NCBI RefSeq assembly: GCF_021155775.2
Contig: NC_060237.1
Location: 17,878,970 to 17,942,969, forward strand
Origin: Neodiprion pinetum
Taxonomy: Eukaryota > Arthropoda > Insecta > Hymenoptera > Diprionidae
Direction: 5' to 3'
Length of the DNA stretch: 64,000 nt
Both the position numbers and the translations under genes were made by a program. The notes beneath the pieces are model-generated. The model was given only the letters and a program-made list of their open reading frames with translations, had not been told where the DNA came from and searched no databases. This document shows positions 47,931 to 59,735 of the stretch, one piece after another. Numbering within the stretch: position 1 is the first letter of the stretch; the number at the start of each line of letters is the position of its first letter.

Positions 47931-50900
47931 GAGTAGTCAGCCAGATACGCGATGAAAAGCGCAAGCAAGCGCAAGAGAAGACAGCTTGAGAGGGACGGGA
48001 AGAGGAGGGAAAAGGGTTTTTCTATTTTTTCTATTTTCCGGCAACAAAGCGCCGGCCCATCTCCTACGCCTCGGACCGCTGTCTTGGCCATTGCAAGGAT
48101 GGAACGCCGGCCATATGGCTTGAAATAACAAGCCGAGTGAATATTGCTTTTAAAATGAAACAGGCCGGGTCGGCTCTTGTTAGGTTAGGTTGCCTCCGTC
48201 CGGCCCGCAAGCTCAGCCCCGTTCCGTTAGGCGCTTTTCAACGCTCCGCGGAGCTTCACCTTTCGGAATGACTCCTTAAGTGCGATTTGTCTCGCTTCTT
48301 GCCACATTCGTAGTTCCCCGAGGTGAGCCAGTTGTTTCGCATTATCCGAATCCTCACGTATGCTCCGTTTATATTATTAGCCACGGACTATTTCTTCGGA
48401 GTTCACGCGGGACGCCGACTCTTTTATCGTTCAACGCTGGGTCGAAAAATGCCAGTTCATATTTTTCTTTTACAGATAATTGTATCCTCGAATCAATGCG
48501 AAATTTATTGTACCTGTTGGGTAAATTTGTTCAATACGCTGATTCGGCATTGTGAGCATACGTGTCACCTGCACTCTGTTTGCCGTGTAGTAACGAGTTC
48601 GGAAAGGTGGATTTTGGAAAGATTTAGACACCTCATTGACCACGTCAGTCCACGAATATTTCTCTTGATTACACTCCCTAACAAACTATGAAATAGTGCA
48701 TATAATTATAACAACGCGTGAATGTTCATATTATCACAAACGGTCGAGATAATTATTTCACTTATTGTGCTACTTAATTTTTTTCACATAATACGGTATT
48801 ATATAGAGATTGTTATTCTTTTTGTACAATGTCCGAATATATGACTTCATTGCGACAGTCGCAAGAAAGTTTTCTTACGAATGACTGCCTACTGATAAAA
48901 CAATTGCCACACAGTCAAGAACTCATAGAATATTTGTAACACTTTTTTTCATATTGCACTTTTAATGACAATTTTTAGTAAAGGTAGACGAGTGAAGGAC
49001 TTCACAGCGGTTGTGACAAAACAATCTTTCTAGTCTTGGATAGTATCGTATATTCCCATTTCCCGCAACACCTGCTGTTGCCAGAGTGTTTATTGCACGA
49101 TGACATCTGGCGACACTTTGTTGCACCAGTTATTTTACCGCACTGAACTACACCTGGGATATACCCGCCCGCGATTTGTACAAATCGGTCGACCCTCGGG
49201 AGGTAATTTCAAAATGGAGTTAGAAAAAATTGGTATAGCGTACGTCGGAAGTTGGACGAAAAGAACTGTGGCGTATAACGAGAGAAGAGCGTGCATGAAT
49301 CGAAGGAGAATAAGTCGGGAAAATCTGGTCCTCCGATTGGTGGAAAATGGGATGATATCGCGACTGCGGTAAGCATCTCTGGTAAGAAGCCGAGCCCAAT
49401 GACCCGAGGGCAATACCACGGAATTACGTCCCTCGGTTCTTTGTAAGAGAGAGTCCGAGATCCGTCTTGGGGGGTATTAAAATTCAATTATATCCCGCGA
49501 AGCTTTGATCTGAAGTATCCGTCGAAGAACGGAGAGAACTCCTTGACGGTTCCCGTTCGATCGTCGACCGGGACTTCGACTTGGACTTAGAGTCGCAGGG
49601 TCGATAACGGGGCGGAAATATCGACACGCCGCCAAAGCTCTCCCTTTGCTCTCCTCTCTCCATCATCGAGCAGAACTCTGTCCAGCAGTCAATTAATCAA
49701 ATCCCGTTAGCGATTAGAACCACTTAGCACCCCGGCGCATGTCTGATCCGCAAGCGCTGCAGCAACCGGCTGGGCTGCTGATCCTCGTTGACGAAGAAAT
49801 TCCCTCGGGATCTACCGAGTTGCGAATTGCCCGCAGTTCCAGGACGACGCGAGTCCCTTATTTTCCCGGACAGTGAGGGCGAGTACCGAAGCACTTCGCC
49901 ATATGGTGCAACAGTGTTCGCTCATTGATTCGGTGATCGTGATTCATGATCCCTTTCGTCCCGCGACTTTGAATTCTAGGTTTTTAGGAAACCGATCACC
50001 GTGTAACCGAATAATGGTAATTTCACATTGGCTATGTACCATGAATTTGAATCAACGCACGGAGGTTGAAATTCAATTTATTTGAAAGAAAATAAGAAGT
50101 ATAGAAAAAGAATGCCAATATATGCAATTAACGTACGGAGCAACAAGGCATGCTTTAAATGAATTTTGCGGTACTTGGGGTGTGTGGAATAATTTGTAAG
50201 TGTAAGCTGTTACGGCAATTGAAAATGAACCGGTATTAGATTTATAGTTTGTACTCAGTTTCATAACTTCACATATAGTTTGGCTAAAAATTTGGCAATC
50301 GATGATCAAAGTATATGTATTATACTGTTATAACTTACTGTTGAGAAAAAAAAATGATTCCTCTCTGTATAAACATACGTAAAGTCGACAATATAAGTGA
50401 GCTGACGCAAGTAGATACAGGTCGGAACCGTGATTCTGGAGTGGTTTTAAAGGATCTTGAACAGATTCGGTTATAAGCTAATTGGGAAAAAGAAAAGACC
50501 AAGAGAAGAAAACGAAGAAGAATAATAAGAAGCGGAAGCTGCAGTCGGATCGGGGAATCAATAATTCATGTCTAATTATTTCAACAGAATTCAATTCAAC
50601 ACTCCCTCCTGCCAGTCTCAAGAGGTGAAAATGCGTCTCTGTACAGATTCGTTGTACGGTTGTAAACACGAAAACACCAGCCGATCATTCCTCGTCGATA
50701 TTTATTCGAGCAGACGTGATACAAGGATTTCGAAAAACTCGATGTTAATTATTAAAGTCTCCCGGTACGTAAGTACGGCAATATCGATAACTCGTTGTAT
50801 AAATTATGAGTGCCTTCGAAAGTTTCGATAAATTTTAAATAATTTGTGAGGATGAGTTTCGGTAAGGTCTGAAGTCTGGGAATAAAAGAACGAACGAACA

Positions 50901-51472
50901 CGATGTCCGGTATCTTCTGTAATTATTCGGTGATTAGTTACTATTAAAACTAATCGAATGCAATCTCGGTTCGAATTTTTTTTTTTTTTACACAGCGATT
51001 TCGATTTTCACATTGTCGATATACGCATTCTTCAAGTTGCGATGACATTTGACGTTCTGAAATCACGGTTTCGAGACGGTAGCCTTGATTCAAAATTACA
51101 TGTCAATTTAGCGCAAATCGCACCTCAACGAGTGGGACTAAACGCTAACCGATGACGATCCAACAAAGTTCGTCATCCGGTTTAACGGTGAATAATCCGG
51201 CGCGTCTTCTGCCCATTTTCGTCTTCGCCATTTATAAAGTGACAGCGAAGTTTAGCGGAATATTAATTACACCGCGCTTAATTTACTGCACTACTGTAAC
51301 GCTTCGCCCGTGAGACGTTTCACAGTGGTTTTAAAACCTTAACAGCCACTAAAGTAAAGCCACCTCGGGTTCCTCGTTCCTCGTGTCTCGCTCTTGAGCA
51401 CGGAAAACAAGCCGTGTTAGGCGAAGGGGTGTTGAGGGCCGCCATTGGCTATCCAGGGCTCCTTTATCGTCA

Positions 51473-51485
51473 GTTGCCAAGCAAC
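51473..51485 (+). promoter_or_regulatory. X-box-like palindrome (RFX site)
   Basis: GTTGCCAAGCAAC fits the RFX X-box pattern GTNRCC-N-RGYAAC with a one-base spacer. It lies in a CpG-rich patch, about 30 bases after gccgccattggc, which combines a YY1-like core and an inverted CCAAT box. Function is inferred from the motif. Confidence 0.4.
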
Positions 51486-52149
51486 GAGCACCACCACATC
51501 GCAACCGCCCGTCGCCCCGTCTACGGGGTGTACCGAGCTGCCTTAAAACTACCCTTGTTTCCACGCGAGGGTGTTGTTGCTGCAGGGACCCGCCAAGAGC
51601 CACCAGAGCTAGGGGATGTATTAACCTGCGGGAATAAAGTAGTCACTTCCGGAGCTAGGCAACGAGCCTAGAAGAACGTGAATATTTCAACATTTTACAC
51701 CGTGAAACGTGGTTACTTGCAAGAAATTCTAGTAAAATGCGTGTCGCTTCGATCACTGCTGGAAACGCTCTTGCCGACGGAGTAATATTTTAAATAGATA
51801 GTCACAGTAGTTAGACGTGGAGATACTACCGTGACCCGTGTCTTGATGTTGCATGTTTTACCTGTAGTCTATATTTTTTTTTTTTTTTCGACGCGTTAGC
51901 GCCGTCCCTTGAACGTGAAGCCACGCTGAGTTTTTTTTCTAATAATTGAAAGATTACTGTGCCGGAATACCGTATCATCTTCCTCGCTAGATACACAATT
52001 GACAACATCTCATGTACTAACAGAAGTCACGTTTTTTCTCTGAAAATGGTCTACCACGCCTCGGCCGAAACCTTAGCCAATATGAATAAATATGCAGAGT
52101 TTATTTTTATTTTTTAATTAAACGAATACGTGAGAATTTCTTTTCCGTT

Positions 52150-52470
52150 TCCAACCTCACAAATAATTACGGTTGGACCAGCGTTAGAATTTAAAGAAAA
52201 CTCGGTAGCTTTAACTATTCATTGCGACTGTAATTCTCAACGCTAGATTTTCTCGCCATTGCAACGTACAATCGGTTCGGCTAGTTTATCGCATGTTTTG
52301 TACGAGTGATGATAATCGAAGGAAATAGTAACGGGTATTTGATTTTCTGGTTACAGCTACAAAAATCTATTCTTATTTTTTACTCAGAACTGTAATTTTC
52401 AGTTACGGTCTGAAATGAAAATAGTCAAGGATCGTACAGTAACCACAACTGGTCGAACCCTCTCAACTTT
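52150..52470 (+). mobile_element. Diverged copy of the roughly 430-bp element
   Basis: The order of landmarks matches the family: cgccattgcaacgtacaatc, atagtaacgggtatttgatt, ttctggttacagctacaaaa and gaaaatagtcaaggat, ending aaccctctca. The left end is lost. Confidence 0.6.
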
Positions 52471-54091
52471 CGCCCTACGTGTCAGTCTAGGAAACTCAAG
52501 GAATGAATACACTGGTGTAAATTTCACCTTGCATCCAATATTCTGTTGTGTCTGGGTGAAACTGCCGAATTATTGCAACCTAAGGAAATCGGATGAAAAT
52601 CGTAATTCGTGGTTATCACACCGTCCTTAACTATTGTCGTTCACCGACAATCGACTTGTTGAAGAAAGCGTTTTTCCACCTCGTTAATTTTTCATAACGC
52701 ATATTTTGAAAGCTGATTGAACATTGGCGAGACTCTACTTCAATGACTGACACTGAGACGATGAAGAATATACAACACCGAGTAAGCATCAAGCTACTAA
52801 TCATATCCCCCTGCATACGGGCAACATAATCACAGCAATTTTCAACCCTCGATAAAATGTCAGCTCGAAAATGTAGAAGGAAAGTTTTAAACAACGAGAA
52901 TTTTTTTTCCAAATTAGTGCCGCAGCTAACGTTTCTTTGAGGAACATGGATCAGTTACAGAACGAGGCCTGTTTCCGATTGGAAACGTCGAGGCGTGAAT
53001 TTTTCTAACTTCCGGCAATGATTAACTCGTTTCACGAGAGTTGTGAAAATGTTCGTGGGTGGAGTTGCTATGGAATCGGAAGATCAGAGGAAAACGGACG
53101 GGCCTTCGCTCAGGCAAAATGGATCTCAATCGAATGTCTTTGTTTGATCATCGCTCTCCAGTGGGTACGAAAATGTAAGAATTGAAACACGCGCCAAGAA
53201 ACAGCGAGTCCTTGGTAGATTCAGCTCAGGCTCCCCCTCGTCGTTTTGCTAATGTCTCACTTCTTTTTACCCCGCCTTGTTTCTTGCTCGACAGTTACAC
53301 AGATACACTTCTTCACTTTTGCCAATAGTCCGTATTCTAGATATTTTTTCAATTCTTTGTCGAGTTAAATACAATCTTCATTGCACGGTATAAACTTAAC
53401 AAGCTTGGCTCGTTCAATTTCGTTCGCTAATGATTACCAGATCCTTCAATATTCAGTCCGAGACGAGAGAATTATAGGCGCCGATAGAAGAATACGAAGT
53501 CCTATTGAATATTAAATTATTTTTATCGACTTGACTGTAAAGTTCCGTTTGCATATAAATATATTTTCAGCCGATTCTCACTCGGCTTAAGGCCGAGGCA
53601 TGCTACTGTATACTTGAATTCCAAAGTTTCGATATTTTTTTATTCATTTCTCGAATTAAACTTAGTGATCAATCAAACGCGACTTTTTTTCTTTCGACAT
53701 TCTTTACGTTCGCATCGTTCCTCGACACTTGGAGTAACTTCATGGCTCAGGAGAAGAGAAAAAAAGTGAAATGTGATGCGATGAACTTGCAATCGGTAAA
53801 CCTCAAAGGTCCGACATCCTCCCGAATGTTCAAATCATTCACAACACACTGAAAATAAAATAATGTAACTACGACAAAGGCGGTGTTATTTTTTAATTAC
53901 GGATAATCATCTCTCGAGTCAATTAAAAATTACACTAGCTCTGTATTAATCGTCTTTTCAAAACACTCGTCCGCACAAAGTATCGCCAACTAATAATTCA
54001 TTTTCGCAGTCTTTGATCAGCAGATTAATCATCGCTTCGCGATCGGGCGTACGAAACACACATGGCTATTGTATATTCGGCTTGAAATCCA

Positions 54092-54109
54092 CCCCCCCCC
54101 CCCCCCCCC
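54092..54109 (+). repeat. Poly-C tract, 18 bases
   Basis: This is the third long C-run in the window, again C on the plus strand and G on the Vsx strand. ORFs on both sides of it (Gly-rich on minus, Pro-rich on plus) are artefacts of the run. Confidence 0.94.
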
Positions 54110-54723
54110 TGCAAACACAGACGCGCAAAGTGGGTGGCAGGCGCCATTTATGTCCAGTATGTAGGACACGAGCATGCGGGGAGAAGCGAGGCGAGGACTC
54201 GCGACGCGTCTCGTCGGGGGTTGGAAGACTATTCGTGGCTCTCCCATGAGACGAGGGCCAGAGAGTCCTGGTGTGCGAAGCACTCCCACGGGACGTCTTG
54301 GCACCACTTGTCCACATTAAACGGGTACTAATCCAGAAATTTAATTTGGAAATCTTTTCACCGAACACGATGCTTCGTCCCACCGCCTCGTCCCCCGCCT
54401 CCTTCCGCGGCTCGAGATGTTTTAAACTTCGAGATTGAGTCTTTTTAGAGGGTAATTGAAAATTTTCTATGCTCAATTCAAACCGTGTATCCTACCATCC
54501 GCGGCTGAATGCCGCCAGCTTGCTGAATCCCGATTACGCCCATAATGGCCGGAGATACTTCGATACTTCGAACCTTCGGTTATATGTATAATGTTGGTCA
54601 GGATCGTAATGGATTTCGGAACCCGGTTTGGTTTCAACTCGTTGCCGTGGGTCAGTGGTTTCGGACAATCGAAACAGTTACTGATTTTCGCAACTTTTTA
54701 ACTTCTTCGAAGTTAATCACTTA

Positions 54724-55180
54724 CACTGAGAATAATCTCATTTGTGCAGTAACTAAGAAAATTTGGTAAAACAGGTATCATTGAAAAAACTGTTTAAATA
54801 TTGTTGAAACTACGAAAAACAACGCAACGCCCAAAATAAAAAAAAAAACAAAGGTACGCGTAACCATTTTGCGGTAATGTCGATCCTTTTTTGGTAATTG
54901 CAACGCAAAATCAGTTTCTGAGGTTTATTCTACTTTTTTAGTTAAACAAGGCTTTAACATGAATTTATTGTTGCACAAGCATTAAATTTTCTTAACAGTT
55001 ACAAGAAAATACAGCAACATTGATCGTAATGAGAAAGAATAATAAGAGATACTAGACTGTCCGGTAAAAGCTAGAAAACTAATTTTCATTTTGTACCTAG
55101 AACTATATTTTTCGATTGTGGCAAAAAATGAAAATAGTTAAGGACTGAGCGGTAACCGAAACTAAAAATTTCTCTCAGTG
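54724..55180 (+). mobile_element. Roughly 430-bp TIR element, copy 5
   Basis: The ends cactgagaataatctc and atttctctcagtg are flanked by TA (54722-54723, 55181-55182). It carries an extra A-rich insertion of about 30 bases near 54825-54855, probably replication slippage. Confidence 0.92.
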
Positions 55181-58004
55181 TATGTACCGTAGATGTAGCT
55201 ACAAGTTAATGTAACCTGTGACATTGCGACCTATGCAGAAATGGATTTAAAACTATAATCATAGAATTTTACTGCCTTGATCGTAAAATCTCGACACACA
55301 TAAAAATGTAAATGCTGCATAAAAATACTCCTTCGTAACTTTGAAATGTGAATCGCAGTAACACAGATCGCGTAGTTTTCATTCTCGATACTCGGCCAGT
55401 AAGCCGGTAAGATTTTTGAGATACGTGACACTGTCACGTGAAAAACTTTCTTTGGTGCCGTAAAATTGCGCAATGATACGTCATTTTTGAACAGTTTAAT
55501 TCTGTATTCCGAAAAAAATTGGTCAGCACTACAAGGGCTTGGAATCGGGGAAGGGGAAGGGTCTCATGGGTCAGCGATGCAAGTACTCCGTGACAATAAT
55601 TTGCGCAACCCTTGAGCATGACACACGTGTTATTTACCGATTCGATACGCAGCTATACTGCAGTCCCTTTTTCGTCACCCCGCATTCTGTTGACGTGAAT
55701 TCGATATTACTACACCGAAAGACGCATGTGCGTTTGCCGCATACCGAGAAGTGAACGTTTTACCCTGCAGGAATCAACTTCCGACACTGATAAATATTTT
55801 CACTGATAGTAGACAAAAAAAAAATTTTCGAACAATCCGAATAACATTTTATTCACAATTATGACAGCATTACTGGGACTCCATCCTTCAAAATCATTTC
55901 GGAACGTTTAATTGAATTCCAATCTTGAAATTTTTCTGGATTTTTGGTCCTGGTTAGAAAATTTCGTCATCTTTTTTGTCAGAAAAATGTATCGAACATT
56001 GACTGTTATGTTCGCCCGACTATGTTTTTTTCTTTTTTATGCTTGCGTTCGGATCATGAAGACGAGATTCGTGTCGTAACGTTCGACGAACGCGTAGTAC
56101 GTACAATTTGGACGAAACGAGGGAGGGAATAAGTCGATACAAAACGGGGTGAAATCGTGACGGTGTAAAGCGTGGCGGACTCGACAAGCCGAGTTGAATT
56201 CACGGTAGGAAGTCAGCTTAGCAGTATTGCCACTCCATGGTATTAGCGCGAATTGCCTATAGACGTAGCCCCGGCTTGTCCCGAGGGATGTTTCGCTAGA
56301 TTAGGGACCCCAAACCGTTTCCCTCCAGCGTGTAACACCGCCCAACATCGTGTAAAACACTTGTAGCAGACCAGCAGGTTAGGGGCTAAACTGCTAATGT
56401 TTCGCTCATGTTTTTGGGGTGAAATTAATTTACTTAATCCACTCGTCTGTTCCCGCGTTGCAGCTCCGATGCTTAAACTTCGACATCGATTGGGCATTTT
56501 TGCCAATCTGCTCGATTGGACGAACGACTGTCTCGTTAAAAAATTCGCGACAATTTTCTTCTCACTTTTCTAGCGTCTCTCCAAAAAGTTAATTCGCAAC
56601 TGTCGTTATGACTTTGGTGAAAATATGTGAGTGTCGGTGATCACGTGTGAGTGAGAGGAAAAATCATCGCAAGCTGGAAAGAAAAAAGTGGAAATAAAAG
56701 CTTTAGAACAGAAGAGGGAAAGATAGAGAGAAAGAAAGAACGAGGATAAAAAAAAATAAAAAAGAAAAAAAAAAAAAAATGGATATCACCGGCGAAACCT
56801 GTATAGTAGAAAAATCATGGCAAGATTTTTTTGTCCGAGATTTCACACCTTCTTAATAAAAAGGTGTTTCTCAATACAGCGCGTCTCAACTGGTTCTCTT
56901 CTACTCGCTCCTGGAAGCCATATTGAAACCCGACGCCAGAAGAATGGTGTGAATATTATGATGGCCACGCATTCAAATGTCACGAACGTACAATGAAGGA
57001 AGTGTTGATTGCCTGAAAACAAGTTTTTACGTACTTTTTTTTAAATTTATTTTTGTTTTCTCAAACTCGGTCCGAGTCGGACTTTGTTTCCCGATGTCCT
57101 TGCCCCGTTATTCAGGTGCAATAGAATTTCAATGTCCAAGGAAGCGTCTAGCCTTAGGTACCTACAACAATTTTTTTTTTTTTGTTTCGCCCCTTTTTTC
57201 GTTTCTACCATTTCACGTGCTCTGTTAGCTATCCGGATACTCACACTTATCGTATTGCAGAGCTTTCCAGGTCGACTTTAAGTCAGATTCGTCAGTCCGA
57301 TATTAATTGACGAATTTCAAGATTTAATATCAATTTTATACAGTCAAATTCGACCTCAAGATGGTGATGAATAGATGAACTAAACTCCACGCACGTCGCT
57401 AATTTTACAACCAATAGGAAAAATTTACAGAATTAATAAACGAAAATCAATGCAATACTCGTAAAGCTGAAGTTTTAGGCATTTCCAGATTCCGGACTGT
57501 CTTATTGCAAATTTTCAGTCGAGAAGTAAATCATAATTTTTTGATTCTGCATAACTGTCCATGAAATATCAATTTCGTGTACCTGTACATAATTTAGGAA
57601 TATAACCTAATTGGTACGAACAATTAGCCAACTATTATTCTGCTTCCGGAACAATTTTTTCACTTCCACCAGCGTTTGATGAATTTGAAAAATTTCCTTA
57701 AATAAGGACTCACTTGTGTTAGGTTAACGGATTCAGAAAATCGACCGTTACAAGACTCGAGCACTTGCGTTAAAGTGGTTTGCGAGTTTCTTAAGAACGG
57801 GATAAATACATACATATGATAGCTAGGGGAAAAAATTTTCGCAATACGGTACGAATTCGTGAATATCTTGCTACGTTCGTAAAAAATTTTGATCAATCGG
57901 CACAAGCTTTGAGCCACCATAATAAGAACATTGTGCAATAATCAGATTTTCCGATACAAGTGTTTCCCAAGATGAATCATGGCAAATTTTGTGGTTGTTA
58001 CACA

Positions 58005-58185
58005 GCCCTTAACTATTTTCATTTTTATCATAACCGGAAATAAGTTATGTAAATAAAATCAGAAAATCTATTACTTGCTACTGTTCTTTTTAATAATTCC
58101 CACTCGTACACTGTTTTCTTGTAACTATTGCGACGATAATAACTCGATGTCAAGTCTTTGTTCGATTGAAAAACTGTATTTTTTT
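58005..58185 (-). mobile_element. Diverged fragment of the roughly 430-bp element
   Basis: On the minus strand it reads gacttgacatcgagttatta, agttacaagaaaacagtg, agaacagtagcaag and gaaaatagttaaggg, in the family order. Both termini are missing. Confidence 0.55.
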
Positions 58186-58300
58186 TTTATTAGATAACAT
58201 GTTCATATAACGCGAACATGTTTAACGCGTTTTCCCATGCGTGCTTTCCGTACCCAAAGTGAGTACCAGTAGTTTCTATGACGGTCTGGTGAGTCTGGGA

Positions 58301-58472
58301 ATACGCACGCGCGGAGTACAAGGATTTAAAAGTGGTCTTTTCAGCACTCCGCGCACGCGCAGTCGCGAACAAATTTGACATGACGCGACCCTAACCTCAA
58401 TTTCGTGTTTCGTGAAAAAACAGGCAGCCTACTCTTGCTGTATAAACAATCGTGTGCAACAAGGAAGCATCG
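58301..58472 (-). repeat. GC-rich hairpin repeat, copy 2
   Basis: On the minus strand it reads cttccttgttgcacac, an insertion of roughly 25-30 bases, attgaggttaggg, cgcgtcatgtca, gcgactgcgcgtgcgcggag, gaaaagacc and an inverted arm tactccgcgcgtgcg. It is clearly related to 39811-39986, so the family is dispersed. Confidence 0.8.
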
Positions 58473-58868
58473 TCTTCGGCTCACCTACGACTCGAATTGC
58501 AAACTTACTCTCGGCCAGAAAAGACCGAGCTTGCCTTCTTGTCACACAACATAGCATCGATCTGTACAACAACCAGAAAATATGTGACCAAATTCATTCG
58601 TAATTCCAGCAATAATACCGCAACTGTTATTGCAACGATATTCGTTCGACCAGACTTATTGTTTTTTTTTTTTTTTTTTGTCAACTGTAACAAACGAGAT
58701 TTCCCAGTGTGCAAATATCACGGCAATGAGCCTCCCGCAGGACGGCGCAATGTGGATATTCGTAGAGGTCCTTCCGATCCAGCGGCTGCTGGTCTACGCG
58801 CGCCTCATGCCTTCGGAGAGAAGTTAATAGGGCCAGAGTATAGCGCTATAGCCCATGGGCGTGTTAGG

Positions 58869-58945
58869 ACCAAGGCCATTAAGCTTAATGACATAATGAA
58901 GTAAATGGCTGTGCATGCCATGCCAGTCCTCTACGGCAGCCGACG
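58869..58945. promoter_or_regulatory. Candidate conserved element with ATTAAGCTTAAT palindrome
   Basis: A perfect 12-base palindrome (58878-58889) is followed by TAATGACATAATGA spacing and gcatgccatgccag. It lies in a GC-richer patch otherwise free of repeats. The density of homeodomain-like cores suggests a regulatory element, without proof. Confidence 0.25.
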
Positions 58946-59306
58946 CCACCGACTATAGCTTATAACCGACGCACCCCGCACAATATTCAGCATACCAGAA
59001 ATTCCTCGCTATCTACTCGCCTCCGCTGCCCACCTAAAGGGTTAGAAACACGCACACACGCGGCACGTGGAACGCATCGTGCACGCCACGCACACGTCGG
59101 ATTCATATCGGGACTCCGTGTCCGACGATGCTTGCTTTCCTGTGCCTGTTCGATCCGTGAAACAGTTTTTTTTTCTTCTTTCTAATTTTTTTCTCTTCGC
59201 CAATCGGAGAATTGCGGATTCTTCACTTGCTCAGCTCCGGAATAGAGATTTGCCGTGGCGTGAAAGGCTTTTTTTTTATTAGGGTGCCCGATGGTTGTGA
59301 AAACAT

Positions 59307-59735
59307 TACTGAGAAAAATTTTACTTGTTACAGTAACTAGAAAAATTCTGTAAAACAGGTATCGTTGAAAAAAACTGTTTGAACATTGTTGGAATTAAGA
59401 AAAACGAGGTATACGTTACTATTTTGCGTTATCGTCGATCCTTTTTTGGTAACTGCAACGCAAAATCAGTTTCTGAGGTTTACTCTACTTTTTTAGTTAA
59501 ACAAAGCTTTAACGTCAATTTATCGTTGCACAAGCATTAAATTTTCCCAACAGTTGCAAGAAAATATAGCAACAGTGATCGTAATAAGAAAGAACAGTAA
59601 CGGATACTAGATTTTCCGGTAACAGCTAGAAAACTAATTTTCATTTTCTACCTAGAACTATATTTTTCGGTTGTGGTAAAAAATGAAAATGATTAAGGAC
59701 TGAGCGGTAACCGGAACTAAAAATTTCTTTCAATG
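59307..59735 (+). mobile_element. Roughly 430-bp TIR element, copy 6
   Basis: The left end is tactgagaaaaatttt and the right end is decayed to tttctttcaatg, with AT on both flanks. The interior is highly similar to copies 3 and 5. Non-coding. Confidence 0.9.

Noticed and set aside
48180..48191. TTAGGTTAGGTT, the insect telomere unit
   Set aside because: Only about 2.4 units, which is expected by chance and is not evidence of telomeric DNA.
49738..49875. 45-codon plus-strand ORF starting MSDPQALQQP
   Set aside because: Short, unrecognised, no splice or promoter context that would set it apart from background.
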